From IMG/VR virus record IMGVR_UViG_3300013132_000255, positions 1 through 24,188 of that record: 24,188 nt of DNA. One strand, written 5' to 3'. Of the stretch, positions 1 through 7,446 are shown piece by piece. The translations under genes and the position numbers were made by a program. How positions within the stretch are numbered: position 1 is the first letter of the stretch; each line of letters begins with the position of its first letter. This DNA is from a virus. Under the pieces are notes generated by a model. The model searched no databases. It was not told where the DNA came from and saw only the letters and a list, made by a program, of their open reading frames with translations.

Positions 1-482
1 CTGACATTACCGGGCTTATTAATGGAACAATATCCTCGGCACAAATACGAGCTAAGATTGAGCGATTAATTACTACAGGTTCAATTAGCGATCCGGATTA
101 TTGGGATGATCAGTTAGCACCTATAGGCCATGACAATTCATGGTTATTAATTGGAACTAGTACAGCTAAATCGTTGCGTCCCGGAGATATTGGCGGCACC
201 GCGTTTACTGTACCTAGAAGCGGTACATCATATTGGTCTGGTTGGCTTCATAATGGTTCGAGCAATATTAATTATCAAGGAATTGATATTGATATACCAA
301 TTACCAGCTGGGGTAAGTTATGTAGGCTATGTTTCGATTTTAGACATGATTGGTCAGGCTTAAATCCACCTGATCGCTCGACACAACAAATCGGTAACAT
401 AATACTTCAATTTTCACGAGGTTACGGCGCAGCATCTAATAAAAGCGGCTTTTTAGTTCCAACAATACCTACCGAAGGTTAA
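1..482 (+). CDS. Unrecognised protein, 3' end only (5' end outside window)
   Basis: The reading frame is open from base 3 and ends in TAA at 480-482, leaving the last 159 residues of a gene that starts upstream. The frame runs to the window edge without a stop, so the internal ATG at 174 is not the true start. The visible part is rich in Gly, Ser, Thr, Ile and Trp, has no clear catalytic motif, and looks like a beta-rich surface protein. It precedes four or five fibre-type genes on the same strand, so a role as a virion or fibre component is an inference from context. I do not recognise a family. Confidence 0.75.
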   Translation, partial: DITGLINGTISSAQIRAKIERLITTGSISDPDYWDDQLAPIGHDNSWLLIGTSTAKSLRPGDIGGTAFTVPRSGTSYWSGWLHNGSSNINYQGIDIDIPITSWGKLCRLCFDFRHDWSGLNPPDRSTQQIGNIILQFSRGYGAASNKSGFLVPTIPTEG

Positions 483-495
483 CTATATTTAATAT

Positions 496-517
496 AACAA
501 ATATTTGTTTTTTTTTT
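496..517 (+). terminator. Weak A/T-only palindrome followed by T10
   Basis: A perfect 14-bp palindrome (AACAAATATTTGTT, 496-509) runs straight into ten T residues (508-517), just after the stop at 482. The stem has only A-T pairs apart from one G-C pair, so it would be weak. Its position between two genes and the T-run fit an intrinsic terminator of the upstream gene. Confidence 0.4.
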
Positions 518-525
518 GAGCACCT

Positions 526-533
526 ATATTTAT
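526..533 (+). promoter_or_regulatory. ATATTTAT upstream element, copy 1
   Basis: Exact ATATTTAT, 58 nt before the start at 592, inside the longer AT string TATATTTATTTATAAG (525-540). It is one of eight exact copies, all between genes. The reverse complement contains TATAAATA, the T4 late promoter consensus. Candidate late promoter; this copy is the farthest from its gene. Confidence 0.4.
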
Positions 534-562
534 TTATAAGAACATAAAAAATCGATTTAACA

Positions 563-572
563 AACACGTGTT
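563..572. repeat. 10-bp palindrome AACACGTGTT
   Basis: Perfect dyad AACACGTGTT, 19 nt before the start codon at 592 and just upstream of the AAAGGA ribosome-binding site. It could be an operator or simply chance in AT-rich DNA; nothing else supports a role. Confidence 0.3.
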
Positions 573-591
573 ATCATAAAGGAATTGTCAT

Positions 592-2094
592 ATGGCACAA
601 ACAATTAAAATAAAAAGAGGTGGTATAGGCGCATTAGCATCTCTAACCGGTACAAATGCTGGTGAAATAGCATTAGTAACAGGCTCGGCCGCCTCGGTTG
701 GCATTACTAATTTTTCTATAGCTCCTAGAGTTTTATTAGCAAATAATGGAACTAATTGGGCTCCAGTTGGTGGAGCTGTATATACCGGTTCAGGCGTTCC
801 AGGGAATATTAATGCTAAATTAAACGGTCTTCTGTATTTTGATACTTTAAATAATCAATTTTATCGTTTAGATGCTGGCGGTAATCAGGTATTAGACGTT
901 TCGGCAACCGTACAAAATTCATTAACAGCTGGCAGCGGGTTATCAGGAGGATCTTTTAACGGTTCGGCTGCAGTAACATTTAGAGTTGATACAGGTTCTG
1001 CACATATTACAGAAGGTGTTGCTGACATTGTCGGTGCTATGTTAACTGGTAATACCGAAACAAATATAACAGTAACATATCAAGATACCGATAACACGAT
1101 CGATTTCGTAGTAGCAGATGCATCTGATTCTGTAAAAGGTGTTGTAGAATTAGCAACTACCACTGAAGCCGCTACAGCGGCATCAACCACCCTAGCAGTT
1201 ACACCCGCAGGCCTTGATGCCTTTGCGGACGCTCGAGGCTTATTATCTGGTTCTGGTGCCGACAACCGAGTTGCATATTTCAACGGTGCGAATGCATTAC
1301 AAGGTTCTTCAAATCTAACATTTGATGATGCCAATTTAACAATCGGCACCACCGGACAAGTTAGATTTAGAGATACAGGCTTATACATACACTCATCCGT
1401 GGATGGTCAATTAGATGCAATTGCTGATACTAAATTAAACTTGCAATCACCGACGGTAGATATTGGTAATGTAGGCACTACAACTGCTACAACAGTTAAT
1501 ATTGGTAATTCTAATAATACTGCTACCGTTAATATTAAAGGTAATTTAAATGTTAACGGTACTACTACAACAGTTAACTCAACCACAGTTAATATTGATG
1601 ATAATATCATTATATTAAACTACGGCGGCCCAGCCGATTCCGGCGGTATTGAAGTTACTGACGGACCAAATACGGGCTCATTGCTTTGGGACGGAACTGA
1701 GAATTGGTGGAAAGGGGGCCCCAAATCTTCTGAAAAACGTATTGTAACATTTGATTCAAATGCCGGCGGCACAAATAATAACTTACAAAAGTTAGATTCA
1801 AATAGCAATATAGTCGAATCAACTATTACAGACAATGGTGATGATATATCATTAGGCGGCAACGTTGCAATTACGTCTGGTCATACATTTACAGCTCCTT
1901 CTACCGTAACATTCAGTGGATTGACATTAACTGATTCATCAGCAGCGACAGATGAAGTGCTGTTTATATCAAACGCCGGCGTTGTCGGCGTGATAGATGC
2001 AGCTGCCACTACAGATGAAATGGTCGGAATACTAGGTTATAAGTCTACCGGTGGCATGACATTTAGTACTATACTCGACGGGGGCACATTCTAA
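592..2094 (+). CDS. Tail-fibre-type virion structural protein with phage fibre repeats
   Basis: 500 aa with an AAAGGA ribosome-binding site ahead of the ATG. The N-terminus MAQTIKIKR is shared with the next gene and is typical of fibre/adhesin proteins of marine T4-like phages. Residues 140-175 contain a 'DIVGAMLTGN...TYQDTDNTIDF' stretch and 183-208 a 'GVVELATTTEA...AVTPAGL' unit of the phage fibre repeat type. Residues 290-345 are rich in short beta repeats (TVNIGN, TATVNIKG, TTVNIDDNIIILN), followed by a 'SGGIEVTDGP...LLWDGTENWWKGG' segment common in marine phage structural proteins. No enzyme motif is seen. It probably forms a trimeric fibre or a fibre-linked baseplate part that contacts the host surface; the exact position on the virion is inferred. 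Fibre repeat assignment is good; the specific gp number is unknown. Confidence 0.8.
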   Translation: MAQTIKIKRGGIGALASLTGTNAGEIALVTGSAASVGITNFSIAPRVLLANNGTNWAPVGGAVYTGSGVPGNINAKLNGLLYFDTLNNQFYRLDAGGNQVLDVSATVQNSLTAGSGLSGGSFNGSAAVTFRVDTGSAHITEGVADIVGAMLTGNTETNITVTYQDTDNTIDFVVADASDSVKGVVELATTTEAATAASTTLAVTPAGLDAFADARGLLSGSGADNRVAYFNGANALQGSSNLTFDDANLTIGTTGQVRFRDTGLYIHSSVDGQLDAIADTKLNLQSPTVDIGNVGTTTATTVNIGNSNNTATVNIKGNLNVNGTTTTVNSTTVNIDDNIIILNYGGPADSGGIEVTDGPNTGSLLWDGTENWWKGGPKSSEKRIVTFDSNAGGTNNNLQKLDSNSNIVESTITDNGDDISLGGNVAITSGHTFTAPSTVTFSGLTLTDSSAATDEVLFISNAGVVGVIDAAATTDEMVGILGYKSTGGMTFSTILDGGTF

Positions 2095-2143
2095 GATTGA
2101 TTTTTTGAAAAAGTTTCATTATATTGATCTTTGATTATTAACC

Positions 2144-2159
2144 TGCGCTATATAGCGCA
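2144..2159. repeat. Perfect 16-bp palindrome between two fibre genes
   Basis: TGCGCTATATAGCGCA is its own reverse complement and lies in the 87-bp gap between the two MAQTIKI genes, 22 nt before the start at 2182. The arms are GC-rich compared with the surrounding AT-rich spacer. No T-run follows, so it is not a standard terminator; it could be a protein-binding dyad, an RNA hairpin in the leader or a processing site. Confidence 0.5.
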
Positions 2160-2181
2160 CAATTAAAGGGATGTCATATAT

Positions 2182-5085
2182 ATGGCGCAAACAATCAAGA
2201 TTAGAAGAACCAGTACACCCGGCAAGACGCCCGTTTATAGCACAGATATTGTAACAGGAGAACTAGCATTAAATACCGCCGACGGCCGTGTATTTATTGC
2301 GGATGGTACTCGAGTTAGACCTATTGTGACTACCGGTAATGTTGTTACCGGTAGTATCACTATCAGTGGTTCCTTTATAACACGTAAAAAAGGATTTGTG
2401 AGTTCGTCCGGTGCATTATTTGCATCGTTATCATTAAACAATACTGCAACACTTAAAACAGTAGTTTATAATACATCGACTGGCAAATTCTTTTATACGG
2501 GCTCATATGGTGGCAGCGGTGGAGGAGGCGGCGGCGGCGGCGGGCCGTTAACGGGTACTGCTAATACCATATTATATTTTGATGACAACGGTGACCAAAC
2601 AAGTAATAACCGATTAGCTTGGAATGAGAATACTACTCAGTTTAGTACGCCTAACGAAGCACTAACAACGCCTGGTAATTTGTATACTAATAACACATTA
2701 GAGTTTCCGGGTAGCCTTATTCATAGATCAGGATATCCTACAGTAGTTAATGCCGGTTATGGAGGTAAAACGCATCGTATACATTTTGTAGGACTTTCAT
2801 CAAATAACAATGAATGGGGTACTAACGTCGGCGGCGGTCCACGAGACGGCCTCGCCGGCATAAGCACAGGATGGCTCCCAAAGCCGTTGAATATCGCCGG
2901 CACCCATGTTACATTCAACGGCGCACTTGAAGTATCTAATTTTTACTTAATACAAAATGATCAAGGCGAAGCAACTGTATATATAAAAACGCCGATATCA
3001 CCTACACCAGGACCTGTCCCAGATGATACTGATTTAGGCGGTTTAGTATTAGATAATAGCGATACCGGCGCTGGCACTACAGTTATAAATGGTAACGGCA
3101 TTAAAATGTTTAATGCGTTAGATGTTAAAAATAAATATAATTCGTCTGGCTCACTAGTAGTAAATGTATCAAGTGCTAGTATTAATATAGGGTTAGCATC
3201 TGATAGTTCTAGTCTTGCAGTAACCGTACGTGGAAAAAAGAATGGCGTATTTACGACATTTAATGCATTGTATATATCTCAGTCCGGCGGCATTCCAAAA
3301 ATTGGTATTGGTACACAAGACCCAAAATCTGCATTAGATATTAAAGAAGTTGTTGATGATGGCTCTGGTACTGAATTTATTTTAAAGGTTTCACGTACAA
3401 CTAAAGGTGCTCAATCCGGCGATACCGCAGCAAAAATTAATTTTGTAGTCGATAGCGGTAGTTATAAAGATTATAAGACGTCTGCATCAATTGCAACTAT
3501 AGAAGCAGATGTGCAATCTATTTCTTCAACAGGTGTAGCTGGCAAGTTGCGTTTTAAAGTTTCTGATGAAAGTAATATTAAAGGCGGCCCGGTAGAAGTA
3601 TTGCGATTACAAAAAAACTACCCAGATGATATCACTGATACTGTAGCATATGTTTCCGGTCGTATGGAACTATCGAAAGGTATAGCCGCCGGCGAAAGTG
3701 TAGAGACAAATGCAAATGTGATAGCAAACGCGGGATATGTAGCTACAGATGTACTACGTGTCGGCGCGCCTACTACAAATCCTGGCGGTGATAGTGCTTA
3801 TATACACGGCACTTTACGTGTAGGATCAAATGTTAATCCTGGCACGAATGGCGTATATGTACATGGCGCTATTACATCAAGCCGTGCAAAAGTTACTGGC
3901 AATGTTGATATTGATGGTATATTATCATTGGGCGGCTTTGCTAACGTATCAGCATCATTGGCAGCCGCAGTGGCCGGAGGCGATAATCTAGGCAATCATA
4001 CGGCTACGCAAAATTTAAATATGGGTACGTTTGCTATTACGAACGTCGGCAATGTTGATGGAGTAGATGTATCAGTATTAAAAAGTGATTTTGATACTCT
4101 TAAAGATAAAACATTAGTATCAGGCTCTGCACAATTAACTAGATTAACTGCTACAACACAAATCACAGGCAGTAACTCAGCTGCCGTACGTATAGGCACA
4201 TATCCAATTGGCTATGAAGTTATACCAGGTACATTTGATGTTACGGGCTCGGGATTAATAATACGTAAAAGTGGACTACCAGCTAAAAACTACCCAATGG
4301 TAAAGATTGGCGATGTCGAATTAATAGATTTTAATTCAGCAGTTACGCCAAACACGTTTATGATTCGTAATGTCGATACCTTCTTAGTTACATCGGGAAG
4401 TGAACCATCAAATATATATAGTACCGCTGGCAATCCATTGTTCGAACATACGGGCACCCAATTCAAAGTATATGCAGGCAACTCAACACGTGTTGAGATT
4501 ACTTCTGGTAGTACGAACATTACTAATATATTATCATCAGGACTTCAAACCAATTTACGTGCTACATCAGTAGCTACTAGCAATGTTAAATTTTTACCAG
4601 CCTGGGCATCTGAACCGAATGTCACGCCTGTACAATTACAATACATAACGGCATCTGCTATCGGCGGTAGTGCTAATGAATATATTGTTACACAGCCAGC
4701 TGGTACTAGCGCCGGAACATATGGCCAAGGCACGAGAATATTAAAAGGTCGTGTAACTGGTGCATCGTTAACTGCTGGTAAAGTATATTATTTAGATAAT
4801 GATTCATGGACATTAGCAACTAATACTGATTCTGGTGCATCACGATTATTGACGGTATGTACAACAACAACAAATGGCGGTAGTATGGTTTTAGAAGGAT
4901 CTGTTAATATTGTAACGCCAATTGCTAACGACGCCGGAACGCCGTTATATCTAGGAACAAATGGAGATGTAACTGACACGGCACCATCAACATCTGGTGC
5001 ATATGTAAGAATTATAGGTTATATTCTTAAAGACGGTGAAGAAATTTATTTTAATCCATCATCTGAATGGATTGTTATAGCATAA
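2182..5085 (+). CDS. Large fibre/adhesin-type virion protein, 967 aa
   Basis: The start follows an AAAGGGATG leader. Residues 1-48 (MAQTIKIRR...TGELALNTADGRVFIADG) match the N-terminal domain seen in many phage fibres and in the Bordetella phage tropism determinant, which attaches the fibre to the virion. A Gly-rich hinge follows (110-121, ten Gly and one Ser interrupted once). The long middle part has repeated beta-type segments with SGS/TGS turns and several 'GSGLIIRKSG'-like units. The last ~130 residues (ILKGRV...GKVYYLDNDSWTLA...PLYLG...GEEIYFNPSSEWIVIA) form a C-terminal domain common to phage tail proteins. It is the largest gene in the window and shares its first nine residues almost exactly with the preceding gene. 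Role in host binding is inferred; fibre class is well supported. Confidence 0.8.
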   Translation: MAQTIKIRRTSTPGKTPVYSTDIVTGELALNTADGRVFIADGTRVRPIVTTGNVVTGSITISGSFITRKKGFVSSSGALFASLSLNNTATLKTVVYNTSTGKFFYTGSYGGSGGGGGGGGGPLTGTANTILYFDDNGDQTSNNRLAWNENTTQFSTPNEALTTPGNLYTNNTLEFPGSLIHRSGYPTVVNAGYGGKTHRIHFVGLSSNNNEWGTNVGGGPRDGLAGISTGWLPKPLNIAGTHVTFNGALEVSNFYLIQNDQGEATVYIKTPISPTPGPVPDDTDLGGLVLDNSDTGAGTTVINGNGIKMFNALDVKNKYNSSGSLVVNVSSASINIGLASDSSSLAVTVRGKKNGVFTTFNALYISQSGGIPKIGIGTQDPKSALDIKEVVDDGSGTEFILKVSRTTKGAQSGDTAAKINFVVDSGSYKDYKTSASIATIEADVQSISSTGVAGKLRFKVSDESNIKGGPVEVLRLQKNYPDDITDTVAYVSGRMELSKGIAAGESVETNANVIANAGYVATDVLRVGAPTTNPGGDSAYIHGTLRVGSNVNPGTNGVYVHGAITSSRAKVTGNVDIDGILSLGGFANVSASLAAAVAGGDNLGNHTATQNLNMGTFAITNVGNVDGVDVSVLKSDFDTLKDKTLVSGSAQLTRLTATTQITGSNSAAVRIGTYPIGYEVIPGTFDVTGSGLIIRKSGLPAKNYPMVKIGDVELIDFNSAVTPNTFMIRNVDTFLVTSGSEPSNIYSTAGNPLFEHTGTQFKVYAGNSTRVEITSGSTNITNILSSGLQTNLRATSVATSNVKFLPAWASEPNVTPVQLQYITASAIGGSANEYIVTQPAGTSAGTYGQGTRILKGRVTGASLTAGKVYYLDNDSWTLATNTDSGASRLLTVCTTTTNGGSMVLEGSVNIVTPIANDAGTPLYLGTNGDVTDTAPSTSGAYVRIIGYILKDGEEIYFNPSSEWIVIA

Positions 5086-5095
5086 GGAAATATCA

Positions 5096-5503
5096 ATGCC
5101 TAATTTATTAGAGTTATATGAACGGCAAGAATCATTAAATTCAGTTAATACACAACTAGAAAATTTAATGTTAAGCCAAAGTTTACTTCAAGATCAAATC
5201 AATGAAGTCATGGAACTTGAAAGACAACAGGCATATTTAAACTCTCCTTTATATGTATACAACCAACTTAAACCACATCTAGATACTGTAATAACACAAC
5301 CGTATGATGATAGTACCGGCTTTAATTATCCATTATATTATCACGCTGTTAACAGGACACTAAATTTAGGATATTGTCATGAGTATGTATATGAACGTAG
5401 ATACACTAACGGCGTTCTAACGCATTACCAGCAATTTGGGACCGAGACGGCAGGCGATGCTACATTGCCAATTCCTACTATAACAGTATTAAATATGAGA
5501 TAA
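5096..5503 (+). CDS. Small protein with N-terminal coiled coil, unknown function
   Basis: 135 aa, starting 10 nt after the 967-aa fibre gene with AAGGAAA as ribosome-binding site. Residues 1-45 (LLELYERQESLNSVNTQLE and following) show heptad-like Leu/Gln/Glu spacing that predicts a coiled coil; the rest is Tyr-rich and of mixed character. It ends 2 nt before the beta-helix gene, so it belongs to the fibre gene cluster and could be a chaperone or a connecting subunit of one of the fibres. That role rests on location only; I do not recognise a family. Confidence 0.75.
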   Translation: MPNLLELYERQESLNSVNTQLENLMLSQSLLQDQINEVMELERQQAYLNSPLYVYNQLKPHLDTVITQPYDDSTGFNYPLYYHAVNRTLNLGYCHEYVYERRYTNGVLTHYQQFGTETAGDATLPIPTITVLNMR

Positions 5504-5505
5504 TA

Positions 5506-7185
5506 ATGGCCGCATATTATGTATCAACACAAAACGGCAGTGATGCTAATAATGGAACTACCGCTGCTTTAGCTAAAAAAACAATCTCCGCCGGCCTAGC
5601 ACTAATGTCGGCAAACGGTGATATTTTATATATAGGCCCAGGCGTTTATTATCATACTACTACCAATCAAATACCTAGAAGTGGATTAATGACTAATCCA
5701 TGCCAGATCATAGGCGATACTCAAGCTCAATACTTGACAAGTGATGCTCCCGGTGAAATAATTTTAACTGCTATGAATTCATCGACATTGCTTCCTACGA
5801 CTAACATAATTGGACTAAATTTTTCATCAGATAATCATTGGCATGTTAAAAACTTGACATTTGTAGGTTATATGGGGACAAGCGCCGGCGGTATATTTGC
5901 ACTGACATCGGATGGTGTAGTTATAGAAAATTGCCATTTTTCTAGCTGCTATTATGGCATTTTTGGTGATGCGGATGATGATGTCACTCTTTATAATTGT
6001 AGTGCTGTAGGATGTTATATAGGATATTATACTGTGAATACAGTTAACTGTGTCGTAGTCGCTGCGGCACAGTACGGCTTTTGGGCATGTTATACATATG
6101 GCTGTTTAGCTGTAGGATGTAATAGTGGCTACTTTCAGTGTTTTTGTGACCAATACGGCGCTCTAGTTACAGATACCGGAGCAACATATAATAGCAGTGC
6201 TATAGGTTGTACGAACGGCTTTAATGACTGCGCTGGCCAAAATAATTATGCAATAGCCTGTGGTAGTGGATTTAATTTTGGTAATGCTAATATGATTGGA
6301 TGCTATTCCGTTGCATGTCTCAATGCATATAATAACGGTGAAACATCTGCGACCGGTATATTCCCAAACATAAACTCGGGATCTAGATTATCATCATGTT
6401 ATTATACAGGATTTCATAGTTCCGCTAACTTATCAGTCGATGATGTAAACTTTATTCCTACACAAACTAAAGGTATGCATTACATAGGATATGTCGGTAT
6501 GTGTGATAACATACAACATATGTTTAGAAATCGCCCATTGCCAGGACAAGAATACTTTTATACTGCTAGTAATGGACAGCAATGGTTTTCTACTAAAATA
6601 ACAGGATCCGCAACTCCGCTAGGAACTCGCCCCGAAGCACTACGTGCATTTGTATCAGGTTCTGGTGTTAGATTTGCCGCCAATTGGCTAAAAGGAACTT
6701 ATCCGCCGCCAGCTAAATATGACATACTCGGTGTCCCGATGGGGAACTTATCTATTACTCCCGGATTTACGCAGTATAGTAGATTTCAAGGAGCATTTCC
6801 TGGCCATCAATATCCCAACACGCCAGAACTAAGTAAAACATTTGTAACTGGCAGTAATTATGCTATAAAACTACAAGACTATGGTGGATTTGCTTTAGCG
6901 GCTAATGTAACAGGGTCTATTACAGCATCTGTATCTGTAAAATACGTCGCCGGCACTCCACCAAAATTATTGCTAGTAGATAAATTAACGAGTGGTAAAG
7001 TTGTATCAGCATCCGCATCAGGGACAGGTAATCAGACAGGTTCATGGCAAACCTTAACAGTATCAACTAAGACGCCCAATCCAATTGATGTTGTATTATT
7101 AAATGCGGCAGAACCTACCGGATATAATCCGTACCAAGGATCTAATTCTACTGTATATTTTTCAAATTTCATTATAAATGGGTAA
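5506..7185 (+). CDS. Cysteine-rich right-handed beta-helix protein (tailspike/adhesin type)
   Basis: 559 aa. The N-terminus (YYVSTQNGSDANNG...AKKTISAGLALMSANGDILYIGPGVYY, residues 4-49) is the usual entry to a right-handed beta-helix of the pectate-lyase-like/DUF1565 type. Residues ~105-300 form repeated short strands with turns such as 'VVIENCHFSSCYYGIF', 'LYNCSAVGCYIGYY' and 'NMIGCYSVACLNAYNN', spaced as in helix rungs. Sixteen Cys lie between residues 143 and 298, which is unusual for a phage protein. Residues ~400-559 look like a beta-sandwich of carbohydrate-binding type (ITASVSVKYVAG...GSWQTLTVSTKT...VYFSNFIING). It is likely a surface spike that binds or cuts host glycan. No catalytic residues can be named with certainty. 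Its stop overlaps the next start by 8 bp. Confidence 0.8.
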   Translation: MAAYYVSTQNGSDANNGTTAALAKKTISAGLALMSANGDILYIGPGVYYHTTTNQIPRSGLMTNPCQIIGDTQAQYLTSDAPGEIILTAMNSSTLLPTTNIIGLNFSSDNHWHVKNLTFVGYMGTSAGGIFALTSDGVVIENCHFSSCYYGIFGDADDDVTLYNCSAVGCYIGYYTVNTVNCVVVAAAQYGFWACYTYGCLAVGCNSGYFQCFCDQYGALVTDTGATYNSSAIGCTNGFNDCAGQNNYAIACGSGFNFGNANMIGCYSVACLNAYNNGETSATGIFPNINSGSRLSSCYYTGFHSSANLSVDDVNFIPTQTKGMHYIGYVGMCDNIQHMFRNRPLPGQEYFYTASNGQQWFSTKITGSATPLGTRPEALRAFVSGSGVRFAANWLKGTYPPPAKYDILGVPMGNLSITPGFTQYSRFQGAFPGHQYPNTPELSKTFVTGSNYAIKLQDYGGFALAANVTGSITASVSVKYVAGTPPKLLLVDKLTSGKVVSASASGTGNQTGSWQTLTVSTKTPNPIDVVLLNAAEPTGYNPYQGSNSTVYFSNFIING

Positions 7186-7414
7186 AGTTAAAGTAATATA
7201 CGGTACTATACCTTTTATTGTAGCACCGGAGACTCGATTAATATACGGTACAGTACCGTTTATAACAACGCCCATACCTAAAAAACAAGTCACTGCTGCC
7301 GCTGCCCCCGCGGCAAATATTACATCAGTTAGTGGCATTAGTTACGGCAGTATTACATCTATAACTCAAATAGCCAAAGCGAATATTGCATCTCGTAGCG
7401 GTGTTACGGTTTAA
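7178..7414 (+). CDS. Small protein with internal IYGT(I/V)PFI repeat
   Basis: 78 aa. Its ATG at 7178 overlaps the end of the beta-helix gene by 8 bp (ATGGGTAA), so it is translationally coupled. Residues 6-31 contain two copies of an (V/L)IYGT(I/V)PFI(V/T) unit separated by about 15 residues; the rest is an Ala/Pro/Thr/Ser-rich tail. There is no signal peptide or membrane segment. It is probably a small virion part or peptide linked to the upstream spike, judging from coupling only. Function unknown. Confidence 0.65.
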   Translation: MGKVKVIYGTIPFIVAPETRLIYGTVPFITTPIPKKQVTAAAAPAANITSVSGISYGSITSITQIAKANIASRSGVTV

Positions 7415-7424
7415 TCTATTTGTT

Positions 7425-7432
7425 ATATTTAT
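7425..7432 (+). promoter_or_regulatory. ATATTTAT upstream element, copy 2
   Basis: Exact ATATTTAT within TTATATTTATAC, 14 nt before the ATG at 7447 and followed by AAAGG. It opens the accessory block that starts with the nucleotidyltransferase fusion. Candidate late promoter or translation element. Confidence 0.45.
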
Positions 7433-7446
7433 ACTAAAGGTATAAT

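Noticed and set aside
174-482. ATG-started 102-aa gene at 174, and the overlapping 70-aa frame at 151
   Set aside because: The 174 frame stays open to the left edge, so the gene starts outside the window; the 151 frame has no coding character and overlaps it.
2519-2547. GC-rich glycine run as a frameshift or assembly artefact
   Set aside because: The frame continues unbroken on both sides with fibre-like sequence, and Gly hinges are normal in fibres, though repeat length could be miscounted in assembly.
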